Source: JBNAGF01 sp049801055
Lineage (GTDB): Bacteria > Pseudomonadota > Alphaproteobacteria > Rhodobacterales > Rhodobacteraceae
Length of the DNA stretch: 64,000 nucleotides
Assembly (NCBI RefSeq): GCF_049801055.1
Contig: NZ_JBNAGF010000002.1
Span: 62,001 to 126,000, forward strand
Direction: 5' to 3'
The notes under the pieces: generated by a model
Databases searched by the model: none
The model's input: the letters and a program-made list of their open reading frames with translations, nothing else
Told to the model about the DNA's origin: nothing
Shown: one piece after another, positions 18,007 through 25,080 of the stretch
How positions within the stretch are numbered: the stretch's first letter is position 1
Layout of the letters: each line of letters starts with the position of its first letter
Position numbers and translations under genes: made by a program

Positions 18007-19136
18007 TGGGGGATAGAGCAAACGCAAATCGAGGGACTGAGCCAGAAGAAGCGCCGTTCGGGTCGACCGACGAAAGGGTGGCTACTTCACGTAGATCTAT
18101 TTCTCCTACGTCAAGTGACCACCCCTTGATGCTGATGGGAGAACCCGGCTGGCTGGACGATCTGGCAAGGCTGAAATCTCGCATTGGCGTGCTGACTTTC
18201 GAACCATCCATCAGCTTCGACAGCAAGGACAACCCGCGCATCACCGAGGATCACGGCGCACCGCGCTTCCACCCTGTGATGATGTCCGAGTTCGCAGTCA
18301 ACGTGATGCTGATGCAGGCCACCGACGCACCATCAGCCGTGTTGCTTGCGATGATGAAGCTGTTGTCGTTCGCTGGCCGACGAGATCGCGTGCACGGTGT
18401 CACAGTCGAAGGTAGGCAGAAGGTGGTCGATCCGGCGCACGTTCGCACGGATCTGGACCACGGACGCAGCCACGTGACCCTTGTGCCGACGCGTTGCATC
18501 GCACCGCCTGACTTCACACTCGACAGGCTGGTGGATGCGATGAACCCCGACAGACCGATGATGGAACACTTGATGCGACACGGTGCGTTGAACGGCTGGC
18601 CTGATGATGCGCAACGGCTGTTCGACTTGATCTGCGACCGCCCAGAGTGGACACTTGAGCAGGCGGCGACTGGCTTGGCGCAGTTGAAGCAGCTTGGCCT
18701 AGTCGTGATGCCCGAAGCTGACGTGCCAGTGGTTCACCCCGCACACTTCGCACAGATGCCAGCCGGGATGGTCAGCAGTGCCGCACAGACGATGGACACG
18801 CACAGGGACAAGAAAGACCTATTGAACGATGACGGCACCATCGACGGCACGAAGATCGCCAACGCACCAGAACCCGGCACAACGCAAGGCAGCAAACGGA
18901 AAAAGGCACGCAGATTGTCGAAGAACCAACGGCTGCAACGGCGTGTCGAGGACCGCAACGAGCAGATCGCAGAGATGGAGATTTCTCACTCTCTCGAGTT
19001 GGCGGCGAAGGACGAACGCATCGCAGAGTTGGAAGCTGAATTGTCTATACATGCTGGCATCTCAGCTGCAACGTTCGACGTTCCAGATGGCGTGAGCATC
19101 GACGGCAGCAAGCAGGGCAAGAGATCAAGACGATGA
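18006..19136 (+). CDS. Hypothetical protein (376 aa) of the integrative element
   Basis: I do not recognise this protein. It has a disordered N-terminus (about 45 residues) and a globular part of roughly residues 45-260 that contains EPGWLDDLARLKSRIGVLTF and a helical stretch resembling a winged helix (PEWTLEQAATGLAQLKQLGL). A linker follows, then a strongly basic segment and a predicted coiled coil near residues 300-350 (RLQRRVEDRNEQIAEME). The ATG at 18006 overlaps the preceding stop, and the stop overlaps the next start as ATGA. Its place in the operon, together with basic and coiled-coil parts, suggests DNA binding or replication initiation for the element; this is a guess. Confidence 0.8.
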   Translation: MGDRANANRGTEPEEAPFGSTDERVATSRRSISPTSSDHPLMLMGEPGWLDDLARLKSRIGVLTFEPSISFDSKDNPRITEDHGAPRFHPVMMSEFAVNVMLMQATDAPSAVLLAMMKLLSFAGRRDRVHGVTVEGRQKVVDPAHVRTDLDHGRSHVTLVPTRCIAPPDFTLDRLVDAMNPDRPMMEHLMRHGALNGWPDDAQRLFDLICDRPEWTLEQAATGLAQLKQLGLVVMPEADVPVVHPAHFAQMPAGMVSSAAQTMDTHRDKKDLLNDDGTIDGTKIANAPEPGTTQGSKRKKARRLSKNQRLQRRVEDRNEQIAEMEISHSLELAAKDERIAELEAELSIHAGISAATFDVPDGVSIDGSKQGKRSRR

Positions 19137-19600
19137 CAAAGCGCAAACACACTGTCAGTGCGAAGGAGCGTGCAGCGTTCAACCGGCTGGAAAAGATGAA
19201 GCAGGCAGCACTGGCGGGCGCGACGCTGCCACTCAGCAACAACGCCGCCGCGCGTGCATTGTCCACAGTCTCACCCGAGGCACGGCGTCTGTTGCTTGGG
19301 ATGATCGCGGTGAACGCGGATAAGGGCGGCGGCAGTTGCAACTTCGAGGACGCAATGCGTGCGCTAGGTGGCAAAACGCTGACGTGGCAGGTTCTGGACG
19401 AACTGCACACCGTTGGCTTGATGCGCTTCAACAACAAGGGAAACCACGAGATGCATCCGTTGTTTGGTAGCATCGCACATCGCTTGTTTGAGTTTGGTCA
19501 CGACGCAGATGGCGGAGGCAAGGGCGTTGACGTAGGCACCAACACTGCGTTGTATGAAAAACGGGGTCACTTGGTCCTAGTGAGCAGTTCAATCGGCTAA
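19133..19600 (+). CDS. Hypothetical protein (155 aa) of the integrative element
   Basis: I do not recognise this small protein. The N-terminal 30 residues are basic and helical (KRKHTVSAKERAAFNRLEKM). A possible winged-helix region follows, with SPEARRLLLGMIAVNADKGG and TWQVLDELHTVGLMRFNNKG, resembling the last helix and wing of such folds. It is the last gene of the coupled run, and its start overlaps the preceding stop by four bases (ATGA). It probably acts with the 376-residue protein. A terminator is not obvious after it. Confidence 0.75.
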   Translation: MTKRKHTVSAKERAAFNRLEKMKQAALAGATLPLSNNAAARALSTVSPEARRLLLGMIAVNADKGGGSCNFEDAMRALGGKTLTWQVLDELHTVGLMRFNNKGNHEMHPLFGSIAHRLFEFGHDADGGGKGVDVGTNTALYEKRGHLVLVSSSIG

Positions 19601-19889
19601 GCTTGGCAACAAGCCCTGCAACCCATCCTGCCGAAGGCGACCGATGGGACGTGTACACCGTCTCAATAGGATGAACGACAAGCTCTCCATCTTCGAGCGA
19701 AAGAGTGTCGCAGCAGTCACAGCTGAAGCGTGTGCCCACTGAGCTAACGCTAGAAGGCCATGCACACACATCGGTAAGTGCGATGAGAGGCTATTTTGGC
19801 GATTGAAAGCGTAGTCCATTGTAAAACGCGGATGTGGCAAACAAAATACGCCAATGAAACGGTGTACGAACAATAACAGGCAATAAGCA

Positions 19890-20693
19890 ATGGCTGACCG
19901 CAACAGCAATAATGACGCGAGCAAACTAGATGTAGATCCAATTCAGCGAGCAAAGGGATACACTGATCAATTAGTCAATCTGGTAATCGCTGCAGCGGCA
20001 GCAAATGAGAACACTCGCCACGTAGTTTACTCTCGGCATTTGGCCGAACAGATACCACGCTCCTATGCCGCTAACGCATTCCGGGAACTACAGGATTCTT
20101 TGCTTTACTATTCAGTTGTGCGAGCATGTGCACTGTTTGACCGTGCAGGGAATGACAAGGTTAGCTTACATACCGTCATCAATGCGTTCCCAAACAAGCG
20201 AGCGGTCAAGAAGGTCGCGCGCGAACGGAAGTTCAGCCACATCAATCAGGGTGAACCGCGCAGCTGGACTCCGGAAGAAGACCCAGAGCTACAGGAATTG
20301 CTGCGGCAGCATTGGCGGCAAGAATTCGAACGGCGTGGCAATCGCGCTGAGCAAGTGACCTACAAGCAACTACGTGTGGCCAAGAAGATCATTGATCGCG
20401 CAGAGCGCCTTTTTATCGCTAACCACCTGCGACCTTTCCGAGACAACTTCATCGCGCACAATATCTCCGAGGAAGCTCGTGCCGGGGGAAAAGTCAGTTT
20501 CGTGCTGGGTATGGAGGACAAAGCCGTTCAATATGCCAAGTGCGCAGTAGACCTGCTGCACCAAGCATTGAATGGCACGGGGTTCGATTGGGACGGCTTG
20601 GAAAAAATGCAAAAAAGGAACGCAGAAGAGCTGTGGAATAACCTGTCGTTCAAACTTCCCGACCGGGGCGCTGTCAGATCACATCGAAACTAA
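19890..20693 (+). CDS. AbiU2/HEPN-like protein, candidate defence cargo
   Basis: This 267-residue, mostly helical protein carries the motif RPFRDNFIAHN near residues 181-191. Its Arg184 and His190 match the R-x4-6-H signature of HEPN ribonucleases and the AbiU2 abortive-infection family. A second helix with RAERLFIANHL comes just before, as in AbiU2 proteins. The gene stands apart, 289 bases after the coupled operon, and is followed by a convergent membrane protein. It may cleave RNA to stop phage growth, perhaps as a toxin without a visible antitoxin partner. The family call rests on the motif and helical context only, so the function is tentative. Confidence 0.6.
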   Translation: MADRNSNNDASKLDVDPIQRAKGYTDQLVNLVIAAAAANENTRHVVYSRHLAEQIPRSYAANAFRELQDSLLYYSVVRACALFDRAGNDKVSLHTVINAFPNKRAVKKVARERKFSHINQGEPRSWTPEEDPELQELLRQHWRQEFERRGNRAEQVTYKQLRVAKKIIDRAERLFIANHLRPFRDNFIAHNISEEARAGGKVSFVLGMEDKAVQYAKCAVDLLHQALNGTGFDWDGLEKMQKRNAEELWNNLSFKLPDRGAVRSHRN

Positions 20694-20867
20694 TTCAGTT
20701 GAACAAACACTACCCTTGCGGCGCAATGTAGGCGCGAATGACTGTCAAGCAGCGGGTCTCGCACTTCCTCGTCCTGCATTAGGATGTCTTTCTTCTTCGC
20801 GGCACGCCAAAAGGTCATTTTCGCACTAAAAGTTGTTTAGCGGATGGGCACAACGTGTGCATTCGTG

Positions 20868-21965
20868 TCACACTTTGCTGAAAGCATCCCTGCACTCTTC
20901 AACCGCACGTTTCGCTTTCCAAGTGTCACCGTATCCGGTGGGCAAGTCAGTTCGCTGAATGACGGTCTTACCATTCATCAGCCAAATTATTCCATTTTGA
21001 TTTATTTTGTTGATGATTGCTTTGGCATTGTGGGTACTGAAAACCCCCGACGCACTCTTGCGATATGTATTTGTTTCATCTGCTTGGTAGTGGGTGCCAT
21101 CAACGGTTACAAACATGGTGCCGCCTTGGAATGATCCCGCATCAAGAGCGTTTAGGACAACGCGCGCTCCGCCACTCATGTAAAAGGATACATCAACGAC
21201 AGTAGCGTTGTTTCTTTGTAAGCGAAGTTCGCATGTAGTTTCGCCGCTATTGTATCGCCGCCAAGCCGTGTGCCATTGACCGAATTGGTTGTTGTTGATT
21301 TCTTCGTACTTAAAGCGATCCGGTCGATCGATAGAGAAGGACATGTTTCTGGCGTACCGTGCTCCGACGGAACCCAGTACGAACAGTGCAACGACCGCAA
21401 TTGTGCCAACTATGCCAAGTATCGACCAGATCAGGTTTCTTTCCTCGCTCTTGGGACCTCGGTCACGCTTATGGGCAGTGCGACCATGCTCTAGCTCGCT
21501 CGAAAGGGCGCCGCCGCCTATGCCAGGAACATTTTTGTATATGTCTGGGACATACTTGTTGGCAGGCTCCTTTGCAGCCTCTTCTGTGACAGCGGTTTTC
21601 ATTCTTGGCGTAGTTTTTGCCAAGTCCTCAACCGTCGTTTCGACTAAGCTGCCGTATCGGTTTCGGTCTTGTCGCATTCGAAGAGAAACACCGAGTTTCG
21701 CCAAACCGAAAGAAGCAAAACCTACGACCGCAACCCCAATGACTGTCCCAATTAAAACATCATCTGCTGGTGCCATCCCTTGCCCAGTAATTTTGGACAG
21801 AGATGACATGGCCAGCTGATTGACAATACTCGACGCCAACTTCAAACCCGCGAACACCCATCCAATCCATTTCGGATTGACCTTGGGAAATGCGAAGCCA
21901 ATCAGAAAAGGGATAGCAAGGTATACACCTAATACTAAACCAAAAAACATCATTTCAATTTCCAC
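20868..21965 (-). CDS. Hypothetical four-helix membrane protein of the integrative element
   Basis: I do not recognise this protein. It has three hydrophobic segments in its first 90 residues (around FGLVLGVYLAIPFLIGFAF, WIGWVFAGLKLASSIVNQLA and VLIGTVIGVAVVGFASFGLA). A polar linker of about 85 residues follows, then a fourth segment (LIWSILGIVGTIAVVALFVLG) and a soluble C-terminal domain of about 165 residues that is probably beta-rich. The GTG at 21965 follows AGGGGG at a good distance; ATG codons at 21953 and 21950 and a GTG at 21995 are alternatives. Its GC content is low. It is convergent with the AbiU2-like gene, so any link between them is by position only. It might be a membrane effector or an entry-exclusion protein. 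Confidence 0.7.
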   Translation of the reverse strand: MEIEMMFFGLVLGVYLAIPFLIGFAFPKVNPKWIGWVFAGLKLASSIVNQLAMSSLSKITGQGMAPADDVLIGTVIGVAVVGFASFGLAKLGVSLRMRQDRNRYGSLVETTVEDLAKTTPRMKTAVTEEAAKEPANKYVPDIYKNVPGIGGGALSSELEHGRTAHKRDRGPKSEERNLIWSILGIVGTIAVVALFVLGSVGARYARNMSFSIDRPDRFKYEEINNNQFGQWHTAWRRYNSGETTCELRLQRNNATVVDVSFYMSGGARVVLNALDAGSFQGGTMFVTVDGTHYQADETNTYRKSASGVFSTHNAKAIINKINQNGIIWLMNGKTVIQRTDLPTGYGDTWKAKRAVEECRDAFSKV

Positions 21966-22492
21966 TTGTATTTGCCCCCTGGCTGAGAGATTCACAAAAT
22001 TTTTGACTTATGGAATGACATGAGCCGCTATCAAGCGTGCTCAGCGCGCTAATGTATTTGGACAAAAATGTAATGCCGCCGTTCACAAAGTAATTGCGAT
22101 TGCATGCCATTAATTTGTGAAGTTACGCCACATTGAGGATCACTGCCTTGCAAATGACGTGTTGGAGTGCACGACTGACCTCACCTCCTCAGCAGCGCAC
22201 TTCAAACACCCCGGTTTGGAAAGTTGGCGGGGGATATGTGAAACTTGCGTGGGGTACGTGCACTCGGGCACTCTGCTGCAGCGCTGCGCCTCCGCTGCAG
22301 TTGTACTGCCATTTAGCATGTTTTGGTCACACAACCGGAGTGTTGTTGCGAGCGCAGCGCTACGCTGAATTGTTGCGTTCCTCACCTGCGCGTGCGACAC
22401 TCAAGGCACTGACAACACATGACATCAGAAGTGTATGGGTGCACGTGATGACAGTGGGCTACGGTGCGACGCTGAGCACGCAGAATGGGATG
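21966..22492. other. Right end of the element, no gene supported
   Basis: This 527-base stretch holds short overlapping frames without family resemblance. It contains the right 18-bp subterminal repeat and several short GTTGCG- and GCAGCGCTACGCTG-like motifs near attR. It probably holds integrase arm sites and the promoter of the minus-strand membrane protein gene. Confidence 0.5.
22282..22299 (+). repeat. 18-bp subterminal repeat, right copy
   Basis: A second exact copy of the 18-bp sequence at 15846-15863, in the same orientation. Here it lies inside a longer CTGCAG-bounded hairpin-like stretch. Confidence 0.5.
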
Positions 22493-22549
22493 GAGCGCTT
22501 CGTTCACATCGAAGATGTCAGGAGTTCAAATCTCTTATCACCCACCATT
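22493..22549 (+). repeat. attR: right 57-bp direct repeat, tRNA-Val remnant
   Basis: Identical to 15721-15777. It is the 3' part of a tRNA-Val without the D-arm and 5' acceptor strand, so it is not a working tRNA. It marks the right end of the element. Confidence 0.95.
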
Positions 22550-22578
22550 TCCTCTTTGAATGATTGGTTGATCAGAAC

Positions 22579-22612
22579 GAAAAACCGCCCGTCAGAGCGC
22601 TGACAGGCGGTT
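22579..22612 (-). terminator. Rho-independent terminator of the response regulator gene
   Basis: On the minus strand AACCGCC-T-GTCAG, a CGCT loop and CTGAC-G-GGCGGTT form a 13-position stem with one mismatch, followed by TTTCG. It lies 30 bases beyond the regulator's stop and just outside attR. Confidence 0.75.
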
Positions 22613-22642
22613 GCAGAATATATCTGCAAAAGGACGGGGAAA

Positions 22643-23776
22643 TCACTTTTGGTGAAGATAGGTTTCTTCGCCAAACAGCTCTCGCAAAACCCGTTCGTAG
22701 ACCCGGCGGCGGGAGTGGGGGGAGCCTCCGACAACGGCACGCCGTCCGGTCTCGCATTCCAACTCCAGTTCGGCCTGCAATTCCGCCTCGCGCACACCGA
22801 CGCTGTCCACGGCTTTGTTCAGCGCGCTCAACGCCCCTGAGCGGGACAGGGACCGCAATGGCACCTTTTGACCGACCAGAACGTGGACCCAGGCGTTGGA
22901 GCGTCGTGATCCAAGCAAGGTGCCGACGATGTGGTTGAGGGTTTCCTCATTCGGGTAGTCGGTCGGGCTGAGGCGCCCGTGGGTCACGGAAAGGAAAACC
23001 CCGTTGCCGCGATAGGTCAGGATGCTTCCGATATCCCTTGTGGTCTTGGCGATGCCGGTTGCCACGTCCTGAAGCACTCTGCGGAAATCTCCGCAGTTGG
23101 TCATATCATAGAAGAATTCGGCATCTTGCAGTTTGAACGCGATCGCGTTCGAGCTGAACAGACGCCCATGCGACAGTTGCATGATGTAGTTATCGAACTC
23201 GACATAACGCAGGAACCGGTCGACGCCTTCGATGGTGATCGGATCGTCGATGTTGAATTGCTGGTTGTGCTCCAACTCTTCTTTCAACTGTATCGCTTCG
23301 TCAGCGCTCCTGCGGGTTTTCTGCCGTTCCTGCACCAAACGGGTGGCCGTTGTCATCCTGCTGCGCAGTTCCAGCAGCTCGAAAGGCTTGGTGACATAAT
23401 CGCTTGCGCCGGCCAGAAAGGCCTCGTCGACATATTTACGATCGGCCATCGCCGTCAGCATGATAACAGGGGTATCAGCATAGTCGGGGTGCTTTCGCAC
23501 TTCCTCGAGCAGCTGGATTCCGTCGACGTCCGGCATCTGAATGTCGAACAACAAGCAATCAAAGGGCTTTTTCTGCCGCTTGATTGTCTTCAGGGCGCTG
23601 GCAGCGGAATTGGCGATGGAGACGTCATAGTTCTCCAAGGCAACCAGGGCGGTCTTCAGCAGCTCAAGAATGCTGGGCTCGTCATCAACGACCAGCACAC
23701 TGAGCTTGGTATGCTTCTGCGCGCGTTGCTCCAGTTTTCTCTGAAACCTGTCATTTCCGTTCAATTCAGCATTCAT
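22643..23776 (-). CDS. Response regulator with degenerate GGDEF-like C-terminal domain
   Basis: The 377-residue protein has a receiver domain at residues 25-145: acidic pair Asp31-Asp32, phosphoacceptor Asp78 in LLFDIQMPDVDG, and the conserved Lys130 in DYVTKPF. A helical linker follows. Residues about 195-270 then read like a GGDEF fold (AIAFKLQDAEFFYDMTNCGD, then FRRVLQDVATGI), but the active-site loop is YRGNGVFL in place of the GGDEF motif, so diguanylate cyclase activity is unlikely. It may be a c-di-GMP-independent output or a protein-binding module. It lies downstream of a LuxI-like gene and a histidine kinase gene on the same strand and probably receives phosphate from that kinase. 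Confidence 0.88.
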   Translation of the reverse strand: MNAELNGNDRFQRKLEQRAQKHTKLSVLVVDDEPSILELLKTALVALENYDVSIANSAASALKTIKRQKKPFDCLLFDIQMPDVDGIQLLEEVRKHPDYADTPVIMLTAMADRKYVDEAFLAGASDYVTKPFELLELRSRMTTATRLVQERQKTRRSADEAIQLKEELEHNQQFNIDDPITIEGVDRFLRYVEFDNYIMQLSHGRLFSSNAIAFKLQDAEFFYDMTNCGDFRRVLQDVATGIAKTTRDIGSILTYRGNGVFLSVTHGRLSPTDYPNEETLNHIVGTLLGSRRSNAWVHVLVGQKVPLRSLSRSGALSALNKAVDSVGVREAELQAELELECETGRRAVVGGSPHSRRRVYERVLRELFGEETYLHQK

Positions 23777-24053
23777 GGTTCAAAACCAAATAATTTTCCC
23801 ATCTCCCTAATTCCTAGTTTACAACTCGGACGAGAACGGGGCTGAACTCAGGCGGAATTGGGGCTGTAGCCCCCGGATTGTGGTGTTTTGATGGCTTGAA
23901 TGGGGGATTTCGGCGTCAATCCCCTGCCGGAGGCGGGATCATCCACGAATTGGAAACGAAAAGGGTTAAAACACTTTTGAGTTGATTCGAATTCCAATTG
24001 CTGCAGGTTCATGCGCTGCGAATCCTGTATCGTCAAGACCGCGTATCGGTCTT

Positions 24054-24803
24054 TCAGTTCACAAACCTGGTGGTGTTAAACAAAACAGATTGGCTGACTG
24101 TCCCATCGATCGAGAACTTTGCACCAATCGGAGTTGCACCGACATCCAGCCGCCGGGCCCAGCGGGACCAGATCGCCGGAACGATCCCCAGAATATGCGT
24201 CGCACCGCCGCTTTGTGCCGCGCGGCGCATCTGTTCGAACAAGGTGTTCTGAACCTGCAACCTGCGCGAAGCGGGAACCTTGTCGGTGATGAAAAACCGC
24301 GAAGCTTCCCAGATATGTTCCTCGACCGGCGCGCGGAAAAACAGAACGTCGGTGGGGATGTCCACCAGAATACCACTCTGGGCATCTCTCAGCATGTAGC
24401 TGTACATGCCTACCTGGGCGGTTGTCGGCAGCAGCCGCACACCTCCGAGGATTTCTCCGAATTCATGCAGGATGACCCATCGACAGAAAGGGGTGTCGTA
24501 TTGATCGAACTCCATTCCTTCCGATTCCGGCACATGCCAGTTCAGGCGGTCAACAAAGATCGCGCGCCGGGCTTCCAGGTACTTCACCAGCAGATCGCCA
24601 TGCTCATGCATGTTGCGAAAGGACATGACCGTGGTCTTGAGCTGGCCTGTCTGGCTGACCGGTTCGCGCTTTGCAGGCGCCGAAACCTTGCGCGCAGGCA
24701 CCGGAGGGGGGCGATGCCCCACCTTGTCAACAGTCACCGGCTCCAACTCTGGGAAAGCCAGAGAAGCCGGCGCCGTCTGAAAGCGCCCCCGGATTTCGTT
24801 CAT
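24054..24803 (-). CDS. LuxI-type acyl-homoserine-lactone synthase family protein
   Basis: This 249-residue protein belongs to the autoinducer synthase family, which makes N-acyl-homoserine lactones from S-adenosylmethionine and acyl carrier protein. Family signatures are present: an Arg-Phe-Trp pattern in YLEARRAIFVDRLNWHVP, the acidic FDQYDTP, the arginine in GGVRLLPT, and the Glu-Arg pair in WEASRFFI. The N-terminus has about 60 extra, proline-rich residues not found in classical LuxI. No LuxR-type gene is adjacent; the neighbours are a histidine kinase and a response regulator, which may control its expression. The product and whether the protein is active are unknown. Confidence 0.85.
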   Translation of the reverse strand: MNEIRGRFQTAPASLAFPELEPVTVDKVGHRPPPVPARKVSAPAKREPVSQTGQLKTTVMSFRNMHEHGDLLVKYLEARRAIFVDRLNWHVPESEGMEFDQYDTPFCRWVILHEFGEILGGVRLLPTTAQVGMYSYMLRDAQSGILVDIPTDVLFFRAPVEEHIWEASRFFITDKVPASRRLQVQNTLFEQMRRAAQSGGATHILGIVPAIWSRWARRLDVGATPIGAKFSIDGTVSQSVLFNTTRFVN

Positions 24804-25080
24804 GGTCTGCCTTGAATTAGCCCCAATCTGCCTCGTTTATGACACGATTTCAGGTTGTGGCGAGACAGCGTAGACGCTTTATGCGGGATTCCGCGCAATT
24901 TCAGAAAAGCGACGCAATTTTGCAACGGATCTGGCCCGGATGTGTGGATCCGGTGACGTAGTCGCCTGTGGGTAACTCAATTTTAACCTTTAGTTGTCGC
25001 TGCGTTACCCTAAAGTATCGACTTTTTTCGGAAACAGCCCAAAGGGGTATAACGAGAACGTGATGGGTCCTTTAAGATGT

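Larger units (their letters stand above)
15721..22549. mobile_element. Integrative element (6.8 kb) in the 3' end of tRNA-Val
   Basis: The element is bounded by two identical 57-bp copies of the 3' part of tRNA-Val. A tyrosine integrase begins 128 bases inside the left repeat. The interior has a polycistronic run of excisionase-like, HNH and unknown genes, then an AbiU2/HEPN-like gene and a convergent membrane protein gene. Base composition is lower in GC on the right: the stretch 21901-21960 has 18 G+C of 60, against 34 of 60 in a sample of lon (12661-12720). No structural phage genes, conjugation genes or transposase are visible, so a phage satellite or small integrative element is more likely than a prophage remnant. 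That class assignment is inference; the boundaries are seen directly. Confidence 0.93.

Noticed and set aside
22493..22549. A second tRNA-Val gene at attR
   Set aside because: Only the 3' 57 bases are present; the D-arm and 5' acceptor strand are missing, so it is an attachment-site remnant.
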